This document shows positions 43,350-52,845 of a stretch of DNA of 64,000 bases, piece after piece; positions within the stretch are counted from its first letter, which is position 1, and each line of letters begins with the position of its first letter. Under the pieces are notes generated by a model. It was not told the DNA's origin and did no database searches. It saw nothing but the letters and a program-made list of their open reading frames with translations. The stretch is from the NCBI RefSeq assembly GCF_900141845.1, contig NZ_FQZB01000018.1, forward strand, positions 22,038-86,037, written 5' to 3'. The position numbers and the translations under genes were made by a program. This DNA is from Clostridium cavendishii DSM 21758 (GTDB taxonomy: Bacteria > Bacillota > Clostridia > Clostridiales > Clostridiaceae).

Positions 43350-43688
43350 ATGGCAAAAGGTGGATTCCCAGGTGGTATGGGTGGAATGAATAATTTAATG
43401 AAGCAAGCACAAATGCTTCAAAAACAAATGCAAGATATGCAGTCAGAACTTGAAACTAAAGAATACGAAGCTTCAGCAGGTGGTGGAGCTGTAACTGTAA
43501 AAATAAATGGTAAAAATGAAGTAACTGCTATAAATATAAAACCAGAAGTTGTAGATCCAGATGATATTGAAATGCTTGAAGATTTAGTATTATCAGCTGT
43601 TAATCAAGGTTTAAAAGTAGTAGAAGAAGATAAAGCTGATAAAATGGGAAAAATGACTGGTGGAATGAATATACCAGGATTATTCTAA
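43350..43688 (+). CDS. YbaB/EbfC family nucleoid-associated protein
   Basis: 112 residues. Small dimeric DNA-binding protein, conserved beside dnaX and recR. Gly/Met-rich N-terminus (GGFPGGMGGMNN), a helical QAQMLQKQMQDMQSEL arm, then the strand core VTVKINGKNEVTAINI and VVDPDD. AAGGAGG before ATG. Confidence 0.94.
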   Translation: MAKGGFPGGMGGMNNLMKQAQMLQKQMQDMQSELETKEYEASAGGGAVTVKINGKNEVTAINIKPEVVDPDDIEMLEDLVLSAVNQGLKVVEEDKADKMGKMTGGMNIPGLF

Positions 43689-43735
43689 TTAGAATTAGAG
43701 CTATATACTTATAAAGTTAAAAGGAAATAATGTTA

Positions 43736-43770
43736 ATTTTAGGCATACGGCATTACCGTATGCCTAAAAT
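43736..43770 (+). terminator. Hairpin between ybaB and recR
   Basis: 15-base perfect stem ATTTTAGGCATACGG and complement, 5-base loop. No U-run after it, so it may pause or stabilise rather than end the transcript. Confidence 0.6.
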
Positions 43771-43798
43771 ATTAAATATAAAAAGGATGTGAAAAATT

Positions 43799-44395
43799 AT
43801 GGACTTTTATCCAGTTGCTATAGAAAAACTTATAGAGGAATTTGCAAAGCTTCCTAGTATAGGTAAAAAGACTGCTCAAAGATTATGTCTTCATGTACTA
43901 AATCTACCAAAAGAAGAGGTAGAAGAATTTGCAAATGCTTTGATTCAGGCAAGAGGAACTATAAAATACTGTTCTATTTGTGGTAACTATACAGATAAAG
44001 ACCCTTGTGCTATATGCGGAAATCCTAATAGAGATAAGACTCAGGTTTGTGTTGTAGAACAACCTAAAGATATAATGACAATGGAAAGAGTAAGGGAATT
44101 TAATGGAGTATATCATGTTTTACATGGAAATATATCTCCAATGCAAGGCAGAGGTCCTCAAGATATAAGAATAAGAGAACTTGTAGCTAGAATGTCAGGA
44201 GATATAAGAGAGGTAATTGTAGCCACAAATCCTAATATAGAAGGTGAAGCTACAGCCATGTACATAGCAAAAATTCTTAAACCTTTAGATGTTATGGTTA
44301 CAAGAATAGCAGCAGGTATACCAGTAGGTGGAGATTTAGAATATGCTGATGAAGTTACTCTTTCAAAGGCATTAGAAGGAAGAAAACAAATATAA
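43799..44395 (+). CDS. recR: Recombination mediator protein RecR
   Basis: 198 residues. Acts with RecO/RecF to load RecA on gapped DNA. Helix-hairpin-helix region (LPSIGKKTAQRL), a C4 zinc finger (CSICGNYTDKDPCAICGN), then a Toprim domain (VVEQPKD...VIVATNPNIEGEATA) and the C-terminal VTRIAAGIPVGGDLEYAD. AAAAGGATGTG before ATG. Confidence 0.96.
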   Translation: MDFYPVAIEKLIEEFAKLPSIGKKTAQRLCLHVLNLPKEEVEEFANALIQARGTIKYCSICGNYTDKDPCAICGNPNRDKTQVCVVEQPKDIMTMERVREFNGVYHVLHGNISPMQGRGPQDIRIRELVARMSGDIREVIVATNPNIEGEATAMYIAKILKPLDVMVTRIAAGIPVGGDLEYADEVTLSKALEGRKQI

Positions 44396-44474
44396 TAATA
44401 TAAAATAAAACCCCTTGAATAAAAACTACATAATATGTGAATAATACATAAAAATGGTATTATGGAGGGGTTTT

Positions 44475-44738
44475 ATGAATAAGTATTTTATAGTAGAGTA
44501 TCTTACTAAAAAGATGGACAAAGAAAAATGTAATGAGGAAATTTTACAAGCTATCGAAAATGCAAAGTTAGAAATGGAATCAACTAGAAATGCATTTGAG
44601 TATGCTGAGGATAAAAAACTTATAGAGGCAGCAATATATAATCATAAAGCGAGTATTGCTAAGTATGAGTATTTACTTCTTAAGGCTAGAGAAAAAGGCA
44701 TAAAGGTAGATTACAACTATATTCTAGCAAAAAGTTAA
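44475..44738 (+). CDS. YaaL (DUF2508) family protein
   Basis: 87 residues, charged, helical; family of unknown function always found between recR and bofA. The start at ATG 44475 follows GGAGGGG; the frame reaches an ATG at 44454 without an RBS. 25 bases separate it from bofA. Confidence 0.85.
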   Translation: MNKYFIVEYLTKKMDKEKCNEEILQAIENAKLEMESTRNAFEYAEDKKLIEAAIYNHKASIAKYEYLLLKAREKGIKVDYNYILAKS

Positions 44739-44763
44739 TTTTAAAAATGGGGGAGTTTAATAT

Positions 44764-45018
44764 ATGGGTACTATATTTTATGGAGTAGTAGGTATATTAC
44801 TACTTGTGATTTTAGTTAAAATATTTTCATGGCCTTTTAAGGTTTTATTAAAGCTATTAATTAATGGTATACTAGGAGTTATACTACTAATTATAGTAAA
44901 TGCAATAGGTCAAAATTTTGGTTTTTTCATAGGAATAAACCCAGTAACAGCGTTAATAGCAGGTTTTTGTGGGATCCCAGGTGTTATATTTTTAATAATA
45001 TTTAAACTTCTTATGTAA
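44764..45018 (+). CDS. bofA: Pro-sigma-K processing inhibitor BofA
   Basis: 84 residues, three hydrophobic helices. In sporulating Firmicutes BofA restrains the SpoIVFB protease at the forespore membrane; clostridia keep it though the pathway differs. Typical C-terminal GINPVTALIAGFCGIPGV. GGGGGAG before ATG. Confidence 0.93.
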   Translation: MGTIFYGVVGILLLVILVKIFSWPFKVLLKLLINGILGVILLIIVNAIGQNFGFFIGINPVTALIAGFCGIPGVIFLIIFKLLM

Positions 45019-45046
45019 AAGTAATAATTTAATATTTAAAATAGAG

Positions 45047-45086
45047 AAACAGTTATTTCAAATAAATTGAAGTAACTGTTTTTTTG
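45047..45086 (+). terminator. Terminator of the dnaX-bofA cluster
   Basis: 14-base stem AAACAGTTATTTCA/TGAAGTAACTGTTT (one mismatch), 7-base loop, T-run. Confidence 0.85.
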
Positions 45087-45479
45087 TATAGGAGATTATA
45101 AAATTTAATATAGTTATAAGTTTAGTTATATCAATGCTTTAGAAGATTATAAATGCAAAAGTATCTGTAGAAATTATAATTTTCGTATTATTAGAATTTA
45201 AAAGGGACTCATAGAAATTTTTAATAAATTAGAGTCTTCAATGGAGTAAAAAAATTTCTATAAGAACCTTCTTTATGATAAATAGATGGGAGGAAACTGA
45301 CGTAATTATTTTTATAAATGTATTAAATTATTATCTTTATAGAATTAATATATGATTGTTTAAAAAATGTGTTACAAAAAAACTTGAGGAAATTTTAAAA
45401 AAAATACATTAATTTTTAGCATAAAGAAACACTTTAAATATATAGATATAAAGAGGATTATTTTACTTAGGAGGGGGAT
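45087..45479. other. Intergenic region with a 12-base inverted repeat
   Basis: About 390 bases without a supported gene. Contains the perfect inverted repeat ATAGAAATTTTT/AAAAATTTCTAT (45212-45223 and 45250-45261), with GACTC/GAGTC flanking pairs. Small frames in the region lack an RBS and family resemblance. An AGGAGGGGG site for the next gene ends it. Confidence 0.45.
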
Positions 45480-46526
45480 ATGGTGAGGATATTAGATAAT
45501 GAATTAATTAAATCGCATAAGGATAAAATAATAGTAAGTACGTTAGTGATGACAATAGTAATATTTTTTATCTTTGATAATATATCTATGCTAACGCCAA
45601 ATTTTATATGGAGTAAAACTTATCATGATAATATAGTTCAAAAGTTTTTTTCGATAAGCTTTATAAGATTTGTAGTTTTATATATTTCTTATGGTATTGT
45701 GACAACAGTATTTTTAAAGGATAAAAGAGTAGAATTACAAAGCTTAAAAGATGATCAATATGCAAAAATACAATGGCTTATTTCAAAAATGTTATGCATT
45801 TATACTTCATTTTTAATGCCGTTGATAATAAATACAATCATAAAGCTAATACTTTATAAGATGAGTTATAATTTTTATCATGAGAAATTGGGTATTGGAG
45901 TTTCTGTAATATTTATATTTTTTATATTTCAATGCTTATTAGCTTTTTGTGGTCTTCAGAGCTTTATTTTATCCCATTTATTATTCGGAGATCTATTAAA
46001 AGCTACTATATTTCCAGCTTTATTTGTAGAATTTATATTTACTACATTTGGGATGAATTCACTTATTATAAGTAAAAAGTTGGATTTTATAAATTATATT
46101 ATAGGTCCTATAAAATATAATATAATTAATAATTTAGTTGATATTATTTTTTGGGATGGAAGATTGGAATTACAGGAAAAAGTTTTACAGCTTTTATTAT
46201 TAGCGTTAACATTATTAATAGGAATTTTGATTTTAAGTATTAATTATTTTGTATTAAATTATTTAAATGTTGAAAAGTTAGAAAGCAAATATGCATCAAA
46301 ATATATAAGGATAATATATCACATTATTTTAGCTGTTATGATTGGATTTTATATACCGGCAGCAATTGCTTATTATATAGCTATAATAAATCCAAAAGTA
46401 AGTTTAGATCATGCAACCTATAGCTTTAATATTATATCGCTAATTACAATACCACTAATATTTTTATTTGTATTAGAAACACCTATATGGAAACTATCTA
46501 AAAATAAGTTAGATAAAACAATTTAA
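45480..46526 (+). CDS. Multi-helix membrane protein of unknown function
   Basis: 348 residues, about eight helices, with a large cytoplasmic N-terminal stretch between helices 1 and 2. The layout resembles ABC-2 permeases but no ATPase is adjacent and I do not recognise a family. AGGAGGGGG lies before ATG 45480; GTG 45483 is an alternative. Single gene between terminators. Lysine- and isoleucine-rich like its neighbours, so no sign of foreign origin. Confidence 0.65.
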   Translation: MVRILDNELIKSHKDKIIVSTLVMTIVIFFIFDNISMLTPNFIWSKTYHDNIVQKFFSISFIRFVVLYISYGIVTTVFLKDKRVELQSLKDDQYAKIQWLISKMLCIYTSFLMPLIINTIIKLILYKMSYNFYHEKLGIGVSVIFIFFIFQCLLAFCGLQSFILSHLLFGDLLKATIFPALFVEFIFTTFGMNSLIISKKLDFINYIIGPIKYNIINNLVDIIFWDGRLELQEKVLQLLLLALTLLIGILILSINYFVLNYLNVEKLESKYASKYIRIIYHIILAVMIGFYIPAAIAYYIAIINPKVSLDHATYSFNIISLITIPLIFLFVLETPIWKLSKNKLDKTI

Positions 46527-46534
46527 GAGGTAAG

Positions 46535-46571
46535 TTAGTCTATGATTATATAAAAATCATAGACTAATTTA
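46535..46571 (+). terminator. Terminator after the membrane protein gene
   Basis: 12-base perfect stem TTAGTCTATGAT and complement, 8-base loop, T-rich end. Confidence 0.85.
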
Positions 46572-46643
46572 ATTTTTGTATATATATATTTACATTTAAT
46601 TAGGTTATAATTAACATATCTATACATATTGGAGGAAATTTAA

Positions 46644-46832
46644 ATGGCAGTAGGAACAGAAATAAATTGCAAGTATTGTCCAGATTTTAATAAGAACCGT
46701 TGCGATGGAAAGGCAACAGATTGTCTATGTAGGGCATGTCCAAGAAACATGGGGCAATGTTTATGTGTTAAATATTGTAGAGAAACAGAGTCAGTATTAA
46801 ATTTGGATGAAGATTATTATAATTTAGATTAA
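46644..46832 (+). CDS. Cysteine-rich miniprotein
   Basis: 62 residues with nine cysteines (9, 12, 20, 27, 29, 32, 39, 41, 45), in CKYC, CLCRAC and CLCVKYC groups, and an acidic tail. No signal peptide, so it is probably cytosolic and binds zinc or an iron-sulfur cluster. GGAGG before ATG and a clear terminator-to-start gap mark it as a real gene. Family not recognised. Confidence 0.7.
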   Translation: MAVGTEINCKYCPDFNKNRCDGKATDCLCRACPRNMGQCLCVKYCRETESVLNLDEDYYNLD

Positions 46833-46843
46833 TAAAAAACAAA

Positions 46844-46914
46844 TAAGTGAGAATCCTAATTTTAGATTTAGTAATTGGAACTTACTCATAAAAATTTATG
46901 AGGTAAAAGTTTAA
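46844..46914 (+). repeat. Repeat A, copy 5
   Basis: AAGTGAGAATCC head; hairpin 1 changed to CTAA/TTAG; hairpin 2 perfect, ACTCATAA/TTATGAGG (46884-46891 and 46896-46903) with a short loop. Ends 10 bases before the GGGGG site of the carboxypeptidase gene. Confidence 0.8.
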
Positions 46915-46937
46915 TATAAAAAAGGGGGCTAATGATA

Positions 46938-48434
46938 ATGAAAGAAAAGTTATCAGAGTTAAAGGACTATATAAAAAATATAGACCATGTAGAGCAAGCA
47001 GTAGCACTTGTATATTGGGATATGAGAACTACGGCACCTAAAAAAGCATTGGAACAAAGAGGAGAATTATTAGCTTATTTATCGGCAGAAGCATATAAGT
47101 TAAAAACATCAGATGCAGCTAAGGAATTGATTGAGTATTTTGGGCCTCTTATGGGAAAGTTGGATCTAGTAGATAAAGCTATGGTAGAAAAGTTCAAGAA
47201 AAATTATGATGAGGTGAAGAAAATACCTCAAGATAGATTTAGAGAGTTTATGCTTGCTACGGCTAAGTCAGAAGTTGCTTGGGAAGAAGCAAAAGAAAAA
47301 AGTGATTATGAAATTTTCAAACCACACTTAAAAAAAATCATAGATTTCAAAAAGGAATTTATAGAGTATAAAGGTTATAATGAAAATAAGTATGATGCAT
47401 TGTTAGATGATTTTGAAGAAGGCATAACAGTGTCTAAACTTGATAATGTATTTTCTGAGCTTAGAGATGCTATAGTAGACCTTTTAGATAGGATAAAAGC
47501 TTCAGATATTAAGATAAACACTGAATTTATGAAGGATAATTATTCTAAGAAGGAACAAGATAAATTTGGACGTTTTGTTTTGGGCATTATGGGGTATGAC
47601 TTTGAGGCTGGACGTTTAGATGAAAGTGTTCATCCATTTACATTGAATATAGGCAATAAGGATGTTAGACTTACTACTCATTATTATGAAAATGATCTTA
47701 AGAGTGCACTATTTAGTACGATTCATGAAGGTGGCCATGGTATATATGAACAAAATATACCTGATGAGCTTTTAGGAACAGGACTTGCAGCTGGTGCATC
47801 AATGGGAATTCATGAATCACAGTCAAGATTTTATGAAAATATTTTAGGTAGAAGTACTGATTTTTGGACATATTTATATCCATATGCACAGGATAGTTTT
47901 CCAGGTTTAAAAAATATTAGATTTAATGATTTTTATAAGGCAATAAATTTTGTAGAGCCATCATTAATAAGGACTGAGGCTGATGAACTTACTTATAGCT
48001 TGCATATAATTATAAGATATGAGATAGAAAAAGATTTAATAAATGATAAAATAACAGTAGATGATTTACCAAAAGTTTGGGCTGAAAAGTACAAGGAATA
48101 TTTAGGTGTTGAACCTAGTAGTGATAGTGAAGGTGTACTTCAAGATATGCATTGGTCAGATGGTTCATTTGGTTATTTTCCAAGTTATGCATTAGGAAAT
48201 CTATATGGAGCACAGATGCTAAATAAACTGAAATCAGATGTACCAAATATTTATGAAGAATTACAAAAAGGAAACATGAAACCTATTTATGAATGGCTTA
48301 AAGATAATGTTCATAGGTATGGGGCAATATACAAACCGGCAGAACTTATATATAAGGTAACAGGGGAAGAATTAACTGCTAAATATTTTATAGATTACTT
48401 AAGAGAAAAATACTCACGTATATATGAACTTTAA
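46938..48434 (+). CDS. M32 family carboxypeptidase
   Basis: 498 residues. Zinc carboxypeptidase with the active site HEGGH at 263-267 and the third ligand in IHESQSRFYEN about 26 residues later; FEPS-type VEPSLIRTEADELTY is also typical. Cytosolic peptide degradation is the usual role. I prefer ATG 46938 (about nine bases after GGGGG) over ATG 46932. A repeat A copy forms most of its leader. Confidence 0.93.
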   Translation: MKEKLSELKDYIKNIDHVEQAVALVYWDMRTTAPKKALEQRGELLAYLSAEAYKLKTSDAAKELIEYFGPLMGKLDLVDKAMVEKFKKNYDEVKKIPQDRFREFMLATAKSEVAWEEAKEKSDYEIFKPHLKKIIDFKKEFIEYKGYNENKYDALLDDFEEGITVSKLDNVFSELRDAIVDLLDRIKASDIKINTEFMKDNYSKKEQDKFGRFVLGIMGYDFEAGRLDESVHPFTLNIGNKDVRLTTHYYENDLKSALFSTIHEGGHGIYEQNIPDELLGTGLAAGASMGIHESQSRFYENILGRSTDFWTYLYPYAQDSFPGLKNIRFNDFYKAINFVEPSLIRTEADELTYSLHIIIRYEIEKDLINDKITVDDLPKVWAEKYKEYLGVEPSSDSEGVLQDMHWSDGSFGYFPSYALGNLYGAQMLNKLKSDVPNIYEELQKGNMKPIYEWLKDNVHRYGAIYKPAELIYKVTGEELTAKYFIDYLREKYSRIYEL

Positions 48435-48438
48435 GATA

Positions 48439-48468
48439 AAAGACATGGCGCTATAGCTATGTCTTTTT
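48439..48468 (+). terminator. Terminator of the M32 carboxypeptidase gene
   Basis: Stem AAAGACATGGC/GCTATGTCTTT (one G-T), 6-base loop, five Ts. Confidence 0.85.
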
Positions 48469-48705
48469 CTAAAATTAATATTTATAAAAATATAATGAAT
48501 ATTTATGAGTGAAATTATATAAAGGTATAACAATTTAATAATATTAAGGTAAATTTAATGTTAGACCCATTGTTTCTGAAAGGATATTGTAGTAAAATAA
48601 CAAATAAAAATAAGATATTTACAGATTATTTTTATTTTTATTCTAATAATATTCTTAAATGAATGAATAAAAAACGTTGGGGAATTGTTAATGTTTGTTC
48701 ATATT
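48469..48705. other. Upstream region of serC, no gene recognised
   Basis: AT-rich, presumably with the serC promoter. I looked for a T-box (specifier stem, AGGGTGGAACCGCG-like box) because this is an amino-acid operon and found none. Confidence 0.45.
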
Positions 48706-48779
48706 AAGTAAGAATCCAAATTTTTAATTTGGGTATTCGAACTTACTCCTATGAATGATAATGAATAGGAGTTTCATAT
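48706..48779 (+). repeat. Repeat A, copy 6 (best preserved)
   Basis: AAGTAAGAATCC head; hairpin 1 CCAAAT/ATTTGG (48716-48732); hairpin 2 perfect 8 bp ACTCCTAT/ATAGGAGT (48745-48752 and 48765-48772) with loop GAATGATAATGA; tail GTTTCATATAA. Ends about 22 bases before the serC RBS. Confidence 0.88.
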
Positions 48780-48818
48780 AATAAATATAGTAAAATTAAA
48801 AAAGGGGGCTTATATATA

Positions 48819-49901
48819 ATGAAAAGAGTGTATAATTTTTCAGCAGGACCTGCTGTATTACCAGAGGAAGTTTTAAAAGAAGCAGCAGAGGAAATGCTAG
48901 ACTATAATGGGACAGGAATGTCTGTTATGGAGATGAGTCATCGTTCAAAGGCTTTTGAAGAGATCATTGGGGAGGCAGAAAAATCTTTAAGAAGACTTAT
49001 GAATATTCCAAACAACTATAAAGTATTATTTTTACAAGGTGGAGCATCTCAACAATTTGCTATGATACCTATGAATTTAATGAAAAATAAGGTTGCAGAT
49101 TATATTAACACAGGAATGTGGTCTAAAAAAGCAATAGCAGAAGCCAAGTTATACGGTAAAGTAAATGTTATTGCCACTTCAGAAGATAAAAAATTCTCAT
49201 ATATTCCAGATGTCAAAAATGTAAAGATATCAGAAGATGCAGACTATGTTTATATATGTCATAACAACACAATATGTGGAACAAAATTTACTGAGCTACC
49301 TGAGGTAGGAGATAAGATTTTAGTTGCCGATATGTCTTCAGACATATTATCAGAGCCAGTAGATGTATCTAAATATGGTCTTATTTATGCAGGAGTTCAA
49401 AAAAATATAGGACCTGCAGGTGTTGTAGTTGTAATTATAAGAGAAGATTTAATTACAGAGGATGTATTACCAGGAACACCAACTATGCTAAAGTATAAAA
49501 CTCATGCAGACAACAATTCACTATACAATACTCCACCAGCTTATGGAATCTATATATGTGGAAAAGTATTTAAATGGGTTGAAAAATTGGGTGGATTAGA
49601 AGCTATGAAAAAACATAATGAGTATAAGGCATCAATTCTTTATGACTTCTTAGATTCAAGTGAAATGTTCAAGCCTACAGTAGAAAAACAACATCGTTCA
49701 TTAATGAATGTACCTTTTGTAACTGATTCAGATGAATTAAATGTTAAGTTTGTAAAAGAAGCTAAGGAACATGGAATTGAAAATATAAAAGGTCATAGAT
49801 CTGTTGGTGGAATGAGAGCAAGTATCTATAACGCAATGCCAATTGAAGGAGTTAAAACTTTAGTTGAATTTATGAAGAAATTTGAAGAGGAAAATAAATA
49901 A
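48819..49901 (+). CDS. serC: Phosphoserine aminotransferase
   Basis: 360 residues, PLP enzyme of serine biosynthesis (3-phosphohydroxypyruvate to phosphoserine). Start YNFSAGPAVLPEEVL, GGASQQFAMIPMN, and the PLP-lysine region YAGVQKNIGPAG; C-terminal GHRSVGGMRASIYNA. AAGGGGGC before ATG. Followed by serA after 27 bases; the two encode consecutive steps. Confidence 0.96.
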   Translation: MKRVYNFSAGPAVLPEEVLKEAAEEMLDYNGTGMSVMEMSHRSKAFEEIIGEAEKSLRRLMNIPNNYKVLFLQGGASQQFAMIPMNLMKNKVADYINTGMWSKKAIAEAKLYGKVNVIATSEDKKFSYIPDVKNVKISEDADYVYICHNNTICGTKFTELPEVGDKILVADMSSDILSEPVDVSKYGLIYAGVQKNIGPAGVVVVIIREDLITEDVLPGTPTMLKYKTHADNNSLYNTPPAYGIYICGKVFKWVEKLGGLEAMKKHNEYKASILYDFLDSSEMFKPTVEKQHRSLMNVPFVTDSDELNVKFVKEAKEHGIENIKGHRSVGGMRASIYNAMPIEGVKTLVEFMKKFEEENK

Positions 49902-49928
49902 GGGGAAAATAAATAGGGGGCTTAAAAT

Positions 49929-51092
49929 ATGTATAAGATTAATTGTTTAAATCCTATAGCTGATATTGGATTAAACTTATTTAATAATAAATATGAAAAA
50001 GTAGAAAATTTAAAGGATGCAAACGCAGTGCTTGTAAGAAGTGCTAGCATGCATGAATTAGAATTACCTGAAACTATGGAAGCTATAGCAAGAGCAGGAG
50101 CTGGTGTAAATAACATTCCACTTGTTAAATGTGCTGAAAAAGGGATAGTTGTATTTAATACTCCTGGTGCCAATGCAAATGGTGTAAAGGAACTAGTTTT
50201 AGCAGGTTTATTATTAGCATCTAGAGATATAATTGAAGGTGTTAATTGGGTTAAAACAATAAAGGAAGAACCTACAGTTGCTAAGATGGTTGAAAAGGGT
50301 AAATCTAAATTTGCAGGTAGTGAAATAAAAGGAAAGAAACTTGGGGTAATTGGAGTTGGAGCTATTGGTGCATTAGTAGCCAATTCAGCTAATAGATTAG
50401 GGATGAAAGTATATGCTTATGACCCATATATATCAGTAGATGTAGCATGGAACTTATCAAGGGATATAAAGCATATTCAAAATATAGAAGATATCTATAG
50501 AGAGTGTGATTATATAACAGTTCATGTACCTTTATTAGATTCAACTAGGGAAATGTTAAATAAAGAAACTTTTAATATTATGAAGGATGGAGTTAATATT
50601 TTAAACTTTTCAAGAGATGCTTTAGTTAATGATGATGATATGGAAAAAGCATTATCTTCTGGAAAGGTTCATAGATATGTAACAGATTTCCCGAATGCAA
50701 GAACTGTAAATATGGATGGAGTAATAACAATACCACATTTAGGAGCATCAACTAGTGAGTCAGAAGATAATTGTGCAATTATGGCAGTAAGAGAGCTTAT
50801 TGATTATCTTGAAAATGGTAATATAACTAATTCGGTTAATTATCCGAATTGTAATATGGGAGTATGTATGCAAGCAGGACGTATAGCAATAAACCACAAA
50901 AATATACCTAACATGTTAAGTCAACTTACAAAAGTCTTAGCAAGTGAGAATATAAATATTTCAGATATGACTAATAAGAGTAGGGGAGAATGGGCATATA
51001 CTATGGCAGATTTAGAAACTTCAGCTACAGAAGAAATTGTTAAGAAGATATCTGAAATAGATGGTGTTGTTAAAGTTAGAGTTATAAAATAA
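49929..51092 (+). CDS. serA: D-3-phosphoglycerate dehydrogenase
   Basis: 387 residues. Oxidises 3-phosphoglycerate, the first step to serine. NAD-binding GVIGVGAIGALVAN; catalytic Arg in INFSRDAL-type segment (LNFSRDALV), and His in PHLGASTSES. A C-terminal ACT domain (about 318-387) can bind serine for feedback. The intervening ASB domain of larger forms is absent. Same AGGGGGC leader word as serC. Confidence 0.95.
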   Translation: MYKINCLNPIADIGLNLFNNKYEKVENLKDANAVLVRSASMHELELPETMEAIARAGAGVNNIPLVKCAEKGIVVFNTPGANANGVKELVLAGLLLASRDIIEGVNWVKTIKEEPTVAKMVEKGKSKFAGSEIKGKKLGVIGVGAIGALVANSANRLGMKVYAYDPYISVDVAWNLSRDIKHIQNIEDIYRECDYITVHVPLLDSTREMLNKETFNIMKDGVNILNFSRDALVNDDDMEKALSSGKVHRYVTDFPNARTVNMDGVITIPHLGASTSESEDNCAIMAVRELIDYLENGNITNSVNYPNCNMGVCMQAGRIAINHKNIPNMLSQLTKVLASENINISDMTNKSRGEWAYTMADLETSATEEIVKKISEIDGVVKVRVIK

Positions 51093-51175
51093 AGATTTTT
51101 TATGTTTATATTTTTAAAAAAGTGTTTAAAGGTTAGAGTGATTTAAGCTAGAACTAAAATAAAAAGTTTTTATTA

Positions 51176-51202
51176 GAGGGGGGATGAAACTAACATCCCC
51201 TC
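51176..51202 (+). terminator. GC-rich hairpin after serA
   Basis: GAGGGGGGATG pairs with CATCCCCTC with a two-base bulge. No T-run follows; it may stabilise the serA end or pause transcription before DUF1015. Confidence 0.5.
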
Positions 51203-51215
51203 ATATAGTTATATA

Positions 51216-51290
51216 ATTGAAAATCTAAATTTTTAACTTAGTTATTTGAACCTGCTCATATAAACGATATAAAGTAGGAGTTTCATTTAA
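51216..51290 (+). repeat. Repeat A, copy 7
   Basis: Head AATTGAAAATC; hairpin 1 changed to CTAA/TTAG; hairpin 2 GCTCATAT with AGTAGGAGT, loop AAACGATATAA; tail TTTCATTTAA. Ends 15 bases before the GGAGGT site of the DUF1015 gene. Confidence 0.75.
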
Positions 51291-51318
51291 TAAAGTTGAT
51301 TTTATGGAGGTATTAATA

Positions 51319-52554
51319 ATGGCAAATGTAAAACCATTCAAATGTATAAGACCAACACAGGATTTAGCAAGTAAAGTAGCAGCATTACCATATGATGTTT
51401 ATAATAGAGAAGAATCTATAGAAGAGGTAAAAAAAGAACCATTATCATTTCTAAAAGTGGATAGGGCGGAGACAAGTTTTCCTAAAGAGTTTAATCAATA
51501 TGATAAGAAGGTCTATGAGAAAGCAAGAGATTTATTAAATGAAATGATAGAAACTGGAGTTCTTGTAGAAGATAATAGGGAAGCATATTATATATATGAG
51601 TTAACAATGAATGGACGCTCACAAACTGGGATAGTAGCATGTTCATCTATTGATGACTATTTAAATAATGTAATAAAGAAGCATGAAAATACAAGAGAAG
51701 AAAAAGAACAAGATAGAATAAATCATGTGGATATATGTAATGCACAAACAGGTCCTATATTCTTAGCCTACCGTTCTGAGCAAACAATAAATGAGGTAGT
51801 TAAGAATACAAAAAGTAAAGAACCTCTTTATAATTTTGTTGCAGTTGATGGAATTAAACATTCAGTTTGGATTATAGATAATGAAGAGGATATTAACAAA
51901 ATAGCCAAAGGTTTTAAGAATACAGATAGCATATATATTGCAGATGGCCATCATAGGGCGGCATCAGCAGTTAAAGTAGGATTAAAAAGAAGAAAGGAAA
52001 ATCCAGGTTATAACGGCAAAGAGGAATTTAACTTTTTCTTATCAGTGTTATTCCCTCATGATGAGCTTATGATATTAGATTATAATCGTGTAGTTAAAGA
52101 TTTAAATGGATATTCAAAAGATGCTTTTATAAAAGAGATTTCAAAAAAATTTGATGTAGAATTTGTAGGTGTAGAACCGTATAAACCTACTGAAAAAGCA
52201 ACCTTTGGGATGTATATAGAAAATAATTGGTACAAGTTAAGGGCTAAAGATTGGATACTTTCAAAAGATCCAGTAGAAGGCTTAGATGTTTCTATACTTC
52301 AGAATAATTTATTAAATCCAATACTTGCAATACAAGATCCAAGAATAGATAAGAGGATTGATTTTGTTGGAGGTATAAGAGGACTTAAGGAATTAGAAAA
52401 AAGGGCAAATAGTGATATGAAGTTAGCATTTTCAATGTATCCAACATCAATAACAGAACTTTTTGAGGTGTCAGATGCAGGTAAACTAATGCCACCAAAA
52501 TCTACTTGGTTTGAACCAAAACTTAGGAGTGGATTATTTATTCATAGATTATAA
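51319..52554 (+). CDS. DUF1015 family protein
   Basis: 411 residues. Family signature IADGHHRAASA and PFKCIRPTQDLA at the start. DUF1015 genes commonly sit beside serA-serC in clostridia; a related protein has been linked to serine kinase activity in archaea, but that is family knowledge and function here is unproven. ATG 51319 follows GGAGGT; the ATG at 51304 lies before that site. Confidence 0.88.
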   Translation: MANVKPFKCIRPTQDLASKVAALPYDVYNREESIEEVKKEPLSFLKVDRAETSFPKEFNQYDKKVYEKARDLLNEMIETGVLVEDNREAYYIYELTMNGRSQTGIVACSSIDDYLNNVIKKHENTREEKEQDRINHVDICNAQTGPIFLAYRSEQTINEVVKNTKSKEPLYNFVAVDGIKHSVWIIDNEEDINKIAKGFKNTDSIYIADGHHRAASAVKVGLKRRKENPGYNGKEEFNFFLSVLFPHDELMILDYNRVVKDLNGYSKDAFIKEISKKFDVEFVGVEPYKPTEKATFGMYIENNWYKLRAKDWILSKDPVEGLDVSILQNNLLNPILAIQDPRIDKRIDFVGGIRGLKELEKRANSDMKLAFSMYPTSITELFEVSDAGKLMPPKSTWFEPKLRSGLFIHRL

Positions 52555-52646
52555 CTTATTATTCTATAAAAAATGATAGGACAATTTATAAAATAGTTCT
52601 AAAAAAATAAGATTAAAAAATAATAAGTAAAAGATAGGAATTTTAT

Positions 52647-52702
52647 AAAGGGAGGAAAAAAACAGTAGGTTTTGATTACTGTTTATAGCCTCTCCTTTTT
52701 TT
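52647..52702 (+). terminator. Terminator of the ser/DUF1015 cluster
   Basis: Two-part hairpin: outer AAAGGGAGG/CCTCTCCTTT and inner AAACAGTA/TACTGTTT, then seven Ts. Confidence 0.85.
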
Positions 52703-52845
52703 ATCCACAAGAACAGAATTAATATAGAAGAGGATACAAAACTATAAAATAAGTAACTTATGTTACGGAATTACAAGTGATTGTAGAATATAATTAATAT
52801 ACATTTTAATAGGTTAAAATGTATATTAATTATATGGGGGTAACA

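Noticed and set aside
48469..48818. T-box or other amino-acid riboswitch before serC
   Set aside because: No T-box sequence or specifier stem is visible; the structured part is a repeat A copy, also found at unrelated genes.
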